A stretch of DNA of 64,000 nucleotides from Microvelia longipes (GCA_018340805.1 JACMZG010001914.1:26476043-26540042), one strand, 5' to 3'. Counted from the stretch's first letter, positions 23,709 through 35,687 are shown. Notes: a model not told the origin generated them from the sequence alone. Numbers and translations are program-made.

Positions 23709-25689
23709 TTAATTTATTAAAAAATAACAGTAATACATGCAAACTATAATAACAACAATGTTACATGCATGATTTCATGTTTATCATTAAATCTTAAATT
23801 AAAATCAATTAATAAAGCAATACCTGTTGTTAATTACCTATTTATTATAGTAGAAGTAATCTGCACCAACCTGCAACAAAAAAAAGAAATTTGTTTAATG
23901 TATCGAAAAATATATATGAAGCAGCTCTTTTATAAAAATATGCATAGATATTAGCATACATAAATGCAACACGAAATAAGTATAAATATGTTAATAAATT
24001 TTTGATAAGTACTATAAAAGAATAATGATTAATTATAAATGTTGTTTTAATTAGTACTAATTATTATCACTTCTTACTTTAACACGTTTTTAAGTAGATC
24101 TATTATTATTTTTGATTGATTACTTATTATTTAAATTATTTAATACTGGTTTAACTTCTTTGTAAGAAAGGATAGGCTAAGAAGATCAATAATAACTTAA
24201 GATAATGAACAACAAAAAAGCAAAATAATGTTTATATCTCAACATAAAACATATTGATTGATAAAGGAGAGAAATAGAGGAAGGAGGATAAACGATAAAT
24301 AGATAAACGATAAATAGATAAATGATAAATTGAAAGACAATTCTTGCTTAATCGACCATTTAAAAATTACATTTTATTAATTTACAACCTATTTTATTCA
24401 TAAGAGAATATTCTAGTATCTATACTTAGTCATGCAGGAAGATTTAGGAATGATAAATTAATTTATTACTTTTTATTACCATTAAAAACGAATCTAAAAA
24501 TCAGATAATTTATTTATTGAATTGATATAGTAACTTACACGCACGTTTTTAATTATTTTATTTACCAATAAAAGAATAAACGATTTAAAAAATAATTTAT
24601 AGAAGGAAGAAACTTTGTATATTATTAATGAAGTGTGAAATTCGAAAGAAGATAAAAACTGAATAAAATATTAGATAATTTGATGGACTGGAAATAAAAT
24701 TGATACTTAATAGAAAATAAAATAAGAAAAGGAATCAAAATACATTTAGTAAGAGATGATGGTTCACAGATTGAGTAATAATAGACGCATGAGGAACAAA
24801 ATTTTATTGAATATTGATTTACGCAATTAATATTTCGTAGTAATTTTAGAAAGAAGGCGGTACGCAGACAGTATTAGTAGAAGACATTACATCAACTATG
24901 AAACATCAAAATTTATCAACCATTTAAAAAAATTAAGCTACAACTAATTCTTCTAGAGAATGAGTTCTTGTCTATATTATATTGTGATTAGTGAGGAAGA
25001 AATTCTAAATAATCCAAGTAAATAAGACTTGCATATTTTTACTGCTGCAATATTCACACACAATTGAAGCATCAGAGGGAACTAAAAATTGTCTAAATAA
25101 CGTTTGAGCATGTTTGTAGCTCTATACGTTTAAGGATTCCACTATAGGTGACTCAGGGGAGCCAATCCCACATATTTATACTAATCATAAGTCCCCCCCC
25201 CCCAATTTCATAAGAAACCTAATTCTAATAAAATGGGGGCATAGATGACTCCTCGAGCCATAACTTAACCTCTCTCTCCTCTTGACTATATTGGTTGGTC
25301 TATTGAGTCCAACCAATATCTGTAGAAGGAAATAATTATTTAAACCAGAAATTATGCTATCAGAATGCCTTTCATTAAACTAAATATTAAAGTGGGACAT
25401 CCTTTTACACCTCTCAGCTAAACAGTAATGCTTTCTCAAGGGATTCTAAACTAAACAGTAATGCCTTCTCATGGGCTTCAAAGCTAAACAGTAATCTGCT
25501 CCAGCCAGGGTTCGATTCCTTGAGTTACACAATCGTAGGGGACAAGAACACTGAGTCCTAAATAAGTGGGCTACATACAAAAGTTAAAACAGTGGTTCCA
25601 TTCTTCCTCTGCAATCTAAATAGCGATTTTATGCATTCAAAGCACACAGGATGAATATCTTATTTTTCCTGATAATTTCTAATATTAAT
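23709..25689. other. No gene seen; minor repeats
   Basis: CACCAACCTGCAACAAAAAA at 23,865-23,885 recurs as CACCAACCTGTAACAAAAGA at 39,179. A short GATAAACGATAAATA tandem (3 units) lies at 24,291-24,331. A C-run of 11 bases is at about 25,194-25,203. At 25,420-25,535 a CTAAACAGTAATGCCTTCTC unit is repeated three times and is followed by GGGTTCGATTCCTTGAG, which contains a perfect B-box consensus without a tRNA fold. Confidence 0.5.
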
Positions 25690-25885
25690 GGTCCATAAAG
25701 GTAACCGATGTGAAAGCGCTTGACTTTGGCACCATCCAGTATACGCAGGTGGGGCTATGCTTTTATTTTATACTTATAGTATTAGTAGTATAAAGTATTT
25801 CGCAAACTTTAATTAATACTAAGAGCGAATTAGACGTCCCATCTGAGATACCGACCGAAAAGCCTTACAACAGGCTTCAATTGGT
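25690..25885 (+). mobile_element. SINE-A, degraded copy
   Basis: AAGGTAACCGATGTGAAAGC, GCTTGACTTTGGCACC, TTTCGCAAACTTTAATTAAT and CCCATCTGAGATACCGACCG, then GAAAAGCCT, follow the SINE-A order. The B box is damaged and the tail has lost its hairpins. Confidence 0.55.
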
Positions 25886-27114
25886 TTATTAACCGATCCA
25901 AAGCTGAAAAAGATACTGTGTATAAAATAAACCACTCTTTAAGATATTTCATTACGTTTAAGAATTATTATAGTTGGTCACATTTTATCCTTGCATTTTA
26001 CGCGAAAACCAGTAAATTCGCTTTAATGCACTATTAGTCCTTCGATGCACAACTCAGCCATATTTTTAATTCCCCATAAAGCACTCAATTCATTAACACA
26101 TTTCCTGATCGTCTTCATAAACAAGTCACGAATACAATCATACAAATAATTACAAATCCAGCATAAAACGATGTTTCAGCAGAATAAGGAAATCTAGAAG
26201 AAGATATATAATAATTAATCAAACAAGTATAATTTATTCAAACAAACATTTCTCATTTTATTTATTCGATTAATTTATTTTATATTTGTTTATCTTTGGT
26301 TTCAAAGATATTTATTTACTTGTGATTTACCTTACATACTCATCTCACTAATTAAATTTAATAGCCTTAAATTTAATTAAAATTAATCCTGATCACAATA
26401 TTTATATTTTGTAAAAAAAATTATTCGATTAATAATGTTCAAAATAAAAAGAAATAAATAAAAACTTAAGTATAAATAATAAAAAAAATACAATGCAAGA
26501 TACATATTTATTAAAAAACACAAATAATAACATACAAATAAAAATTTTAACACCTTCATTACAACTATCTTTACAAAATTTTTTCCATGTAACATATTAT
26601 TATTTTATAATATAAACTTTATAAATCTGCTTATCACGTTTGCTGGGTAATTATTGTTTTATGACTTCACATCGTAATTCACTTGTTTAATATCTTATTG
26701 TTTATTACACGCAGCATTATTTTTATTTTCAAGATCTAACTATTGCTTTATTTGCCATTATCTTATTACATTTCATTTCAACACGTCATTATATTTTATC
26801 TGTTTTATTATTATTTCCTTAATTTATTTGAAAAATAATTTCTTTATTTCACACCTACATATGTCCTTAAACTTATACTCCTACCTTCCATTTGATTAAT
26901 TATTTATATTTATTGTAAATATTAAGGGGCCTCCCAAATAATGGGTTAGAGGTCAGGGATAGATTTTTGTGGGCCGGCGATTTTACCCAATTTAGTAACT
27001 TGTTAACAGCTAAATGGTTATATATTTAAAAACTAAGTGAAATAGAGAAACTGAATGAAAATAAATACATTTGAAAAGTAACAAATTGATGTTGGTTGTA
27101 GCCTTAATAATGTC
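25886..27114. other. No gene seen
   Basis: Very AT-rich. The 70-codon minus frame at 26,383-26,595 is a run of L, F and Y from AT-rich sequence. A single GC-richer island is at 26,925-26,995 (GGGGCCTCCCAAATAATGGG, GTGGGCCGGCGATTTTACCC), with no partner elsewhere in the window. Confidence 0.5.
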
Positions 27115-27264
27115 TTGATTAGGAGATTGTATCCATTTGGGTTAAAAAAAACAACGATTTTAGTGTAAAATCGTAAAACACTAAACACTAAAACACATAA
27201 AACATAAAAACACTCAAATCGTTGTTTTTTTATTCAACCATAATGGATAAAATCTCCTAATCAA
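27115..27264. mobile_element. 150-bp inverted-repeat MITE-like element
   Basis: The left arm TTGATTAGGAGATTGTATCC, ATTTGGGTT, AACAACGATTT pairs with the right arm AAATCGTTGTTTTTTTATTC, AACCATAATGGATAAAATCT, CCTAATCAA. Arms are about 50 bp with a few mismatches, and a small A-rich centre (ACACTAAACACTAAAACACA) lies between them. No coding capacity. Single copy in this window. Confidence 0.65.
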
Positions 27265-27534
27265 TTTAAAAAGTAACTAAGATAGTTCCTTTTAAGTCAA
27301 CCTCACAAGTCTAGACCTAGACTAGTCATTCATTGATAACGAAGTACATTTAATATAATATACAATAGTTGTCATTGATAAAAAACCACAAGCTACATGC
27401 TTAAGTGAGCTTCAGCTTGAATGTACTTTGAAATGAGGCGAAGTCGTCCGCGAAATGGTTCACAAGATGAAAATTTGCTAAATTTTATATGAATAATAAT
27501 AAAACAGCATACACAAGGGATTCCTTGAGTGTTG

Positions 27535-27958
27535 CGGTCATGAGATTTGGTACGCATGTAGCCATGTATAAGACTAACATACGTGCCAAGTTTTAACTCA
27601 TGATAAAAATTAGTTTAATTTTTATCAGATGACTTTTGTACATTTTTATAAAAGTTGTTCAAAATCGGCAAATAATCCAATTAAGTTGAAATAAGGTACC
27701 AACATATCCAAGATTTTTTGTTGGATCGTAAAAGTTAAGCAGCATCAAGCGTTGTCAATGCCTAGATGGGTGACCGCAAAGAATGAAACAGATGTATGTA
27801 CTACCTGAGAACGAGCGAGCGAGTTCGGAGATGTGATGCAGTATAAATTTAACGACTTGAATGTTCTGAGGACGGGCGAAGCAATCACAAAGTCGAGAAG
27901 ATGAGTGTAGCGAATCCGTCGTGATGAGGAAAAGTCCCGAGGTATCCCGTACCCGATT
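27535..27958 (+). mobile_element. 5S-SE copy, 5' truncated, good 5S segment
   Basis: It starts in the TACGCATGTAGCCATGTATA block and runs to CCCGTACCCGATTTTG. The 5S-like segment at 27,734-27,778 reads AAGTTAAGCAGCATCAAGCG, then CCTAGATGGGTGACCGC, matching the A box, intermediate element and C box of metazoan 5S rRNA in order and spacing. The 3' module has GGACGGGCGAAGCAATC and GATGAGTGTAGCGAATCC. Two overlapping minus-strand frames (107 and 121 codons) cover it and are artefacts of the repeat. Confidence 0.8.
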
Positions 27959-28787
27959 TTGTTTTGTTGTAAAAGAGAACCGCAAATTAGGGTGTAGGAA
28001 ATTTGGCATTGAATTGAATTTGTCATCAGTTCTGACAATTTTTGGGTCAAAGTTTTGCCAGTCCAATATTTTAGCCATAATTTAATGTTAGCTTCGTTAT
28101 TGGTCATCAATTGGTCATATATTTCTTCACTTCTCCTCTGTTATGAATTATGATTATTTCATATTCTATTGATGGAATGTTCTCCTTGTCATGTGACTAA
28201 ATTAGGTATGTATGTAACCTTTTCTTAAATCTTTATAGTCAGACACCTTTAGTTGTAATTAATTTATCAAAAGGTGTTCTAATACTTTAACCTTATGCTA
28301 CTTCATGGAGGGGACCTGAATTACGGAATCACACTTCGAAAAAGAACAAACAATAGAATTCTACCCATACCTGCCGGGAGAAAGTTACTTATGGTTTCTT
28401 TCATTAAAATAATGAATTATTGGAGGCCAAGGCAATCCATATCCCACTGCTGCATTGTCGCCATTAAAAGTGTCTTTTCAGGCCTTACCTCAGCCCAAGT
28501 GTCAGACAACCTTGACAGACAGACTGCGAACTTTTGACGCAACTTATTGTTTAAGCAAAACTTCTGTAATAGTCGAACATTTAATATGAAGCTATTAACA
28601 CCTTCAGTTCCTCGATATCAATCCTTTTAATCACTTCATTCCTTTGTAATTCTTTATCTTTGTTTATTGTTTTCTTTTTATTTATGTTTAACTCTGTCTT
28701 TATTGTTATTTCTTATATTGAGTCAATGGATTATTTGGGTTTAATATATGAAATCTAAAATAGTTTCGTCTATAAATAATAAAAATA
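27959..28787. other. No recognised gene
   Basis: An 80-codon plus frame at 28,295-28,537 lies in a GC-richer patch; no motif is recognised. Flanks are AT-rich. Confidence 0.4.
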
Positions 28788-29110
28788 ACAGGTGATAATG
28801 GTACATGTTGTTAATCACATGCCCAGTTTCGTTAATAAATCAGGAAGATACAGATTACATGATGATGGTACATGTTGTTCACACATGCCCAGTTTCGTTA
28901 ATAAATCAGATTACATGATGATGGTACATGTTGTTCATCACATGCCCAGTTTGTCTGTAAGTCATAAAGGGAACATGTGATGAGAGTACACTACATGTAC
29001 TATGTACACGTACATGTAACATGTACGTGTACATGTTGTTGATCACATGCCCAGTTTCGTTGATAAATTAAGCAGGAAACAGGAGATGATAGTACATGAT
29101 GTTGATCACA
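28788..29110. repeat. Minisatellite, about 55-65 bp x 5
   Basis: The unit is GGTACATGTTGTTCATCACA, TGCCCAGTTTCGTTAATAAA, TCAGG plus GATGAT. Units start near 28,799, 28,866, 28,921, 29,025 and 29,090. Between units 3 and 4 sits the perfect palindrome 29,002-29,034. Confidence 0.85.
29002..29034. repeat. Perfect 16-bp-arm palindrome
   Basis: ATGTACACGTACATGT, one A, then ACATGTACGTGTACAT. It is built from GTACATGT, which also occurs in the minisatellite unit, so it likely arose by inverted duplication of unit sequence. Confidence 0.85.
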
Positions 29111-29931
29111 TGTCCTGTTTAATGAAGAATAATACATATAAATAATGAAGAATGATGAATATGTTCTCCCTGAATGAGGAATAATAATTTACAGGTTTTT
29201 ATTTTTTTAGAAATACTATATACATTCTGGTCTCAAATGGATTTTTTTAAATTAAATGATTCTAAAATAAAATTCTAAATAAATTTTTATTTAAATTTTA
29301 ATTTAGATATATATGATCTAAAATTTTAGTTTCATCTAGTGACGAGGTTTAAAGCTGTTGAAAATTCATGTAGTTGAAGATAAACCTTGCTATCATCAAT
29401 CCAACTCAACAAAGATTAATTGCGTGGGATTAGCTCTCAACAAAGCTGGGTTAAAAAATGAGTTTTTAGGCGCCATCTCTATAAAAATTTGGAGCAAAAT
29501 TGATGTCGAATTTTTTTTTAGTAATTCGTTGCTTGAATAGTGACTGGACAGCTTTTATAACATCCGACAGCTATAAATATGGGTGGCAATAAAAAGAGAC
29601 GTCAGCGAGAGATCAATAATCAACCCGTTGCTAGAAATGAGGACAAATATTTATGAAAAATTCTCAAAAGTTATAAAAACATTTACATGTTTGGAGAAAA
29701 AATAGTATAGGGACCTTGTTCCTATACCTGCTCCATAAATAAGTTAGCTAATTTCAAATTGCACTGTCTTCCAGAGTTATTTGGTGAAATATAATAAAAA
29801 AAAGATAGGCATGTAGACATCAAATATAGCTTTATGTGTAAAATTAAGACAGCACGTTTTACAAATTTTTTTCGTATTAAGAGGAAATTTAGTTAGAAAA
29901 CACATCTAACTTCAAAACCAGAAAAATATTT
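29111..29931. other. No gene seen
   Basis: AT-rich spacer; a 60-codon frame at 29,358-29,540 has no motif. Confidence 0.45.
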
Positions 29932-30295
29932 GGGTATGCAGTACCTCGGAACTTTTCCTCATTACATAGGATTCGCTACGCTCATCCTCACTACGTCGGA
30001 CACTCTTCGCTCGTCCTGAAAACAAAAAAAATCCAAATCTACTTCAGCACATCTTCGGACTCACTTCGTTCGTCCTTAAACAGTAAATACATTCGTTTTA
30101 TTCCCAGCGGTCACCCATGCAAGTACTGAACTCCCTACATGCTGCTTAACTTTGATTATACATCAAAAACCGTTAGATATACGTACTTTATTCAAATGAA
30201 ATTTATAGTATACTTATTTAGTACTTCATTATTTATAATATACCAAATTTTAACTCAATTAGATTATTTCTGATTTTTTACATTTTTTTTAATAA
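29932..30295 (-). mobile_element. 5S-SE copy (left half of a head-to-head pair)
   Basis: The minus strand carries AAAGTTAAGCAGCATGTAGG, GTACTTGCATGGGTGACCGC, TGGGAATAAAACG (5S-like, about 30,103-30,153), then GGACGAACGAAGTGAGTCCG, GGACGAGCGAAGAGTGTCCG, GATGAGCGTAGCGAATCCTA and CGAGGTACTGCATACCC. GTACTTGCATGGGTGACCGC, TGGGAA is strikingly close to 5S rRNA. This copy has two GACGAGCGAAG units in its 3' module. Confidence 0.8.
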
Positions 30296-30618
30296 TACAC
30301 ATCTAGTCATAAGAATAACATTTGTGCCAAGTTTCATGTCATAATCAGCATTAGTTCAATTTTTATCAAATGACTTATACACGATGTTTAAAAAATCAGA
30401 AAATAATCCAATTGAGTTAAAATTTGGTACAAGTATATCCCTTTAAATTAAATAAATACATTTAGGTGGATCATAAAAGTCAAGCAGCATCAAGCGAGGT
30501 CAGTCATAAAACAAACGTATTTACGTGCAGCAGTAATTGGTGACGAGCGAAGCGAGTCCGAAGAAAGTAGGATGAGCGTAGCGAATCCGATGTAGTGAGA
30601 AAAGTTCCGTACCCGATT
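30296..30618 (+). mobile_element. 5S-SE copy (right half of a head-to-head pair)
   Basis: It runs from a CTAGTCATAAGAATAACATT block through CAATTGAGTTAAAATTTGGT to the A box AAGTCAAGCAGCATCAAGCG at about 30,478. The intermediate element and C box are deleted. The 3' module is excellent: GACGAGCGAAGCGAGTCCGA, AGGATGAGCGTAGCGAATCC, ending TTCCGTACCCGATTTC. With the copy to its left it forms an imperfect inverted repeat of some 300-bp arms. Confidence 0.75.
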
Positions 30619-31404
30619 TCACAATTTTATTTTAGCGTACAAAATATAATTTAGCTTACCACACAATATTATAAAAGACAATATTTTACGGTTTATAAAT
30701 TTTTAATCGCTTAGTTTATGTTGGAACTACCACTTAACAAAAGTATATATTTATTACTTTTACATTTAATTAAATTACATTCGATACATGCAATAATATA
30801 ACTAATGCATAATATACATTTATTTATGTATCAATTAAGGTTATTAATTGCAAATATATGTGACCCCCAGTTTATTATTTAAATGTCAAACTTCTAAAGT
30901 CAAAGGTAATCTTTTTAGCGGCTACTTAATATTCCTTTATGATTAATATTTTCTATTATTGTGTATAAGAGATTTCACACGGCACTTGATAAAGTGTTTT
31001 ATTAATCAAAATAAGCCAGTTAAATAAAATATTGTAAGTTCATAAAATGTTCGTAAATAATTTTCGCTTCGTTTCCATATTTGGTGAAAAGGTTAATAGG
31101 TTTAAACTCTAACATCTTTTGCTGCTTGTTAAGACACATTGCAAGTAATAGGCTGTTAAAGCTACTGCCAGGTGTTGGTTTTAGTTTATAATTAAATCTT
31201 ATAAATCGCTGGATATTGCACAAAACTGCGCTTTGTCATGCATTCTTAACTTTTGCCTTTTTCTGGCGTCTCACATGCTCATATACTTAATTCGTGCTTC
31301 AGCTTTATTGCTGAAAGTGTTCGTAGTTCGAGCTTATTGCGTTTCTTTATTTTAGTAACAAGAAAACATTTTCATAGCACAATAAGTTTTCTATAAAATG
31401 TAAA
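30619..31404. other. No recognised gene
   Basis: A 67-codon minus frame (31,020-31,223) lacks known motifs; the rest is AT-rich. Confidence 0.45.
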
Positions 31405-31915
31405 CATGTGATTCGATAAAATTTGAACCAATGCTATTAATAAGATGAAACTTGGCAAAGAAGTTGGTATTGTATACGTCCACATGTGTGACGAACATAA
31501 AATTTATCAAATCATTTTTTCGTTTTTTTTTGTAATTTTCGTAATTTTTCGCTGACTCATTATTTCCGATTGATGACCAAAAGATTAATTTGGTCATTTT
31601 AAACAACATGACCAAAAGATCGATTTTTGTACCAAGTTTTAACTATCCAGCATAAATACCCAAGTAGCTACGATGGTATGACACACACATTCATGATTGG
31701 GGTTGGAGTCGAGGCTATCCTCGACTCCATCTGCATGGGTCAGTCCAGAGGTCTATACCCCATTTCCACTGCGACTGGAAGTCTATTGTACAATAGAAAC
31801 ACACATACAGGCAGATAACTCTGTGAAAACCACTCAGAATCATAAAAACACCTAAAACGGATAATTCACCTGGAATTCAGGTTTCCAATTTTTCTACATA
31901 CCTAAGGTATAAATG
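31405..31915 (-). mobile_element. 5S-SE copy, 5' half only
   Basis: On the minus strand, from the right: ACCTTAGGTATGTAG, GGAAACCTGAATTCC, GTTTTTATGATTCTGAGTGG, AGAGTTATCTGCCTGT, TATGCTGGATAGTTAAAACT, CAAAAATCGATCTTTTGGTC, GAGTCAGCGAAAAATTACG and CATGTGGACGTATACAA. It stops before the 5S-like segment. Because 5' halves without 3' ends exist, the long form is not simply a 5'-truncated SINE series. Confidence 0.65.
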
Positions 31916-33732
31916 AATAAATAAATAAATAGCCTTTTATTAAAATTAAAATTCTAAATTTAATTTACATGCAATTAGTACTATCTTATTTACAAACTGA
32001 GAAAATGTAAAAAGCATGTTTATTTTCTGGTATAATGGGTGTTTATTTTTAAATAAATCATTTTAAAGTTCCGTTATTTTATCATATTTTTAACTTTACT
32101 GTTTACCTAATGACAAGTAACGTAACAGTTTATCAGGCAAAAATTCAAATTTTTTTCCGAACAAATTTGAATTTTTTTGCGGCCAATAAAGAGAATCGCA
32201 CCAAATTCGGTGGAAGCAACATTAAATCCTTGAGAATAGATTTTTTCTAAAAAATGAACAAATATGGGTTCCTCAGTATGATATGGAAAATTTGAAAGAT
32301 CAAGTCGTCTAAATAATGTTTCAGCTCCAGTTTCAAAATTTCAATTCTCTGAGTCAAATAGGGACGGAGCACTTTATCAGGGAGATTTTTAATGACCTGA
32401 GCTTTTAACGCCTTCCAGTACAATGAATTTTTGCTGGTTTTACTGTTACTCGTTGTATTTATATTAATTATTGCTTAAAGATAATCTTGTTAACAAATTC
32501 TGGCTTTATGCTGATACTAGCATCTTTAAATTTTAAATTATTTGAAGTCCTACATCAGCTCAAACCCATAAGAAGCTTACGAATTTTGTAAGTTTGCAAT
32601 CGGTTTTGATGATTACTATACCCATAGGCTTAATGAACCCAAATCGTAAATCAAAATTTATACAATAATCGCTAATTTTTTTCAATATGATATGAACACC
32701 ATTAATTTGATTCTTCTTTAATACCTATCTGATTAAACTTTATTTCTTACAATTAAACTTTTAACATTATGTATTTATGTCAGATGAATTTAAGTGAGAA
32801 ATGTTCGCCACTCATCATGACCTTTACGATAATTTCGAAGGTCGTCACCTTTTCAAAAGTGTACTTTAATATTTTATAAAGAAGTACGCACGATGGAACT
32901 TTACGATTTCATAATTTAAAGGTGTTACTAGTTATTTGCCTACGCAAATACAAATTTATTTTTAGGTTTGATATTTTTAAAGAAATTATGTAAAGTACCT
33001 CTCGCTTCTGAAGAGTTCTGAGGTTTCGAAGGAATCGATCTTGGAGTCTGTTTATGGAATCCTTAAATTATCTTTAGATGATGTAAAAGGGTATATTTTG
33101 ATTGCTGAGGTACCCCGAGGTGCGTTTTTGTATTCTTCTAATTCCTATCCATCTAACACGTGGTTCTCTATTCTTGGGTTCTTAAAATATTCTTTCCGAT
33201 CCCAAGGCCAAATCCATCACGCCTTAGCCCCTAGCCATCTCTTATTTCTTGTTGTCCAATCCTGCTTCCCTTATGAACCTTCTCTACCTGAACTAAACAT
33301 TTGATGAACAATAACATCTGCAAATACTGAATTTCATCATTCCACGCATAATACGATATTGTTATCTTTTTGAAAATATTAATCATTGCCTTAAGTCATA
33401 AAAATGAGTATAGAAAAATTTGAAGTTCAAATTTATTTAGAATCCTCTCGGGTTAGAGACAAACTATTGTTTCTTCTTCAACCATAAATCATAATAGTTT
33501 TCTTATTTATTTATCTTTTAATTCGATATTATTGACCTTCTTGTGTATTATAATTATTGAGTACTTTCATTTTCCATTCATATTTTAGAGGTCGTTGTAT
33601 TTGGTGTGGCGATGAAGGTGTGAATACAGGTGTTTCAAGTTAAATTTTATTATGGTGGTACAATTTAAGCAATCTCAGGTCTCGTTTCAAGTTATGTAGC
33701 CTGGAAGAACTTTTATGAAGCTTTATTATAAT
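31916..33732. other. No recognised gene
   Basis: An AAATAAATAAATAAAT stretch follows the 5S-SE end. An 87-codon plus frame at 33,041-33,304 sits in a GC-richer patch with no recognised motif. The rest is AT-rich. Confidence 0.45.
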
Positions 33733-34010
33733 TTATTCTGGCGCAGTCCGCATGTTGGGCGAATCTCCTTTGTGAATTTTCGATTTGGCGAATCTCAGAA
33801 ATGTGATTTTCTGAGCTTCATAATCAAAGTCTTGCTTTTAAAGTTCCAGTTTGTGTTTATGCTTAACTTGAGCAGTTACTCAATTATCAAACACTACTGG
33901 TGTGCAGAGGCCATTTGTTTCTGTATTTTTCAAAGGAAATGTGCATAATTATTCTGTTGGTTGTACAAAACTATGCCTCTAAAATTGGCAGTGTACACCA
34001 TTGTTTGCTC
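33733..34010 (+). repeat. G repeat, longest copy
   Basis: CTGGCGCAGTCCGCATGTTG, GGCGAATCTCCTTTGTGAAT, GTGTTTATGCTTAACTTGAG, CAGTTACTCAATTATCAAAC, ACTACTGG, TTTCTGTATTTTTCAAAGG, CATAATTATTCTGTTGGTTG, TACAAAACTATGCCTCTAAA, ATTGGCAGTG. It contains an internal duplication of the GGCGAATCTC block. Overlapping frames are artefacts. Confidence 0.65.
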
Positions 34011-34044
34011 TCGTTTCATACTCAGCTGAAATTTTAGCTTATTT

Positions 34045-34215
34045 CCTTCGAAAATTACAGAAAAAATGAGTTACGAGTAGTGATTGATAATTGTGTTCGA
34101 TATTCAGGAACCTTTTAAATGGATTTTGGTCATGGTCCGAGGTTTGACTCCTACCATAACACCTATCCATTCCATTGGAGAATTTTTTCCAAAAGAAATT
34201 CGCTAAGAGGGTTGT
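34045..34215 (-). repeat. G repeat, inverted partner with B-box-like part
   Basis: On the minus strand: GCGAATTTCTTTTGGAAAAA, AACCTCGGACCATGACC, GGTTCCTGAATATCGAACAC, AATTATCAATCACTACTCGT, AACTCATTTTTTCTGTAATT. Together with 33,733-34,010 it forms an inverted pair. The plus strand carries the GGTCCGAGGTTTGACTCC block also found at 870-890. Confidence 0.55.
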
Positions 34216-34265
34216 TTTTAAACACTCTAAAAATTATCAAATAACTCTTTACAAATTAGAAAGTA

Positions 34266-34332
34266 ATATATATACATACATATATACATAACTCTGCGGC
34301 CTATTTTTTAGAGGCTGTGATAATATATATTA

Positions 34333-34377
<45 letters not shown>

Positions 34378-34394
34378 TATATATATATAATATA

Positions 34395-34481
<87 letters not shown>
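34266..34481. repeat. TA microsatellite
   Basis: TATACATACATATATACATA at 34,268-34,293, then interrupted TA arrays from 34,321 to 34,481, directly abutting the SINE-A head. Confidence 0.95.
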
Positions 34482-34484
<3 letters not shown>

Positions 34485-34710
34485 CCTCGGTTGTGGAGGT
34501 CGTTAAGGCAACAGTTCTTATACTCCCCTTTGACACCACGAAGGTCTGATGTTCGCATCCCAGGTAAAGCTCTCAGTTAATTTAAAATTTTGTTTCAATA
34601 AATTGTTGCCAACTTTAGATTACACTTCGAACGTAACGGTTGCCACTACCTCTTGAGGTTGCACCCGCAGGGGTTATTCCTGATAGGCCGAAAGGCTATA
34701 ACGGTCATTA
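34482..34710 (+). mobile_element. SINE-A copy
   Basis: CCTCCTCGGTTGTGGAGGTC, GTTAAGGCAACAG, CGAAGGTCTGATGTTCGCAT, CCCAGGTAAAGCTCTCAGTT, TGTTGCCAACTTTAGATTAC, CTCTTGAGGTTGCACCCGCA, GGGGTTATTCCTGATAGGCC, GAAAGGCTATAACGGTCATT. The A-box and B-box-like blocks and the GAGGT tail domain are all present. A 10-base C-run is found shortly after, at about 34,799-34,808. Confidence 0.7.
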
Positions 34711-35060
34711 TATGTACATATACATAAATATATACATACACACTTTGTTAGGATATATATTTTTCGGAATTAGAAGGTCTAGCGTAATCAAACCCTCTCC
34801 CCCCCCCCTTTATCCCTTCACATCCGCCATAACCTTATAAGATCCAGTTGAATTCGAATATAACTTTACAGGAGTAGTTTGGTACTTGGTTCTTACTCAC
34901 TTAATTGCTTACTTACTGATTATTTGTCGTACTTGAAGGGAGGTATAGAACAACCAGATCTGTTTTATCTGTTTTCTTTGGTATAAAATGTAATTTATGT
35001 AATTAAAATTTTATGTAAGGTTTTGTTTGACATTTTTTGTCTTATTTGTTTAATAGGCAC

Positions 35061-35146
35061 TAATGATGACCTCTTGTTAGGTGGAAAGCGCTCTGCTTTA
35101 TTTTTAAAAAATCTTTAACTGTGGAGAGGCTTTTTATTCTTTCGTT
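35061..35146 (+). repeat. D repeat end, second copy
   Basis: TAATGATGACCTCTTGTTAG, GTGGAAAGCGCTCTGC, then GTGGAGAGGCTTTTTATTC. See the partner at 22,028. The stem CCT/AGG between TGATGA and GAAA is only three base pairs. Confidence 0.45.
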
Positions 35147-35631
35147 ATATTACGATGGACTCCCATTTATGCTCATTCTCAAACAACCAGAAGTCTTCTA
35201 CTGCCAAATGGCTAGAAACACAAAATCTTTCAAACATTCCCTCATGAGTTATAGTTATAACTCACCAAATACCAACGCGCAATAAAACCATTTCAATCGC
35301 AATATAAATCAAAGGAATTACGAAAATAGTTCGATAAAAATATACGAACCATAAAAGTTTATCAATCAAATACGTCAAATTTATTTATATAACCATCTTT
35401 AATCGAATGTATTTCCTAATTTTAAACTTATCACAATAATGAACACAACAAATAAAATCATTAACGCGATAGGGGGTCAATTTAATTAACAATAAGAACG
35501 AATGTTTAGTTTTGCTCATTAAAATAATTTATTAGTTTTTTTTTTTTATTTTTGTTCCTCATTTTCTTCTATTTATAAATTTGGACACGAAAAGGAAATT
35601 AATTACAATATCGAATTACTTCATTAATACG
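35147..35631. other. No gene seen
   Basis: AT-rich spacer with an 11-base T-run near 35,537. Confidence 0.5.
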
Positions 35632-35662
<31 letters not shown>

Positions 35663-35684
35663 ATTATATATATATATATATATA
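35632..35684. repeat. TA microsatellite
   Basis: Interrupted TA run directly left of the 35,688 minisatellite. Confidence 0.95.
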
Positions 35685-35687
35685 GAC

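Noticed and set aside
25420..25540. Possible tRNA gene (GGGTTCGATTCC)
   Set aside because: Only the B box fits; no acceptor, D or anticodon stems can be drawn. It follows a short tandem repeat.
27745..28110. Two overlapping minus-strand frames of 107 and 121 codons
   Set aside because: Both lie over a 5S-SE repeat whose other copies do not keep the frames.
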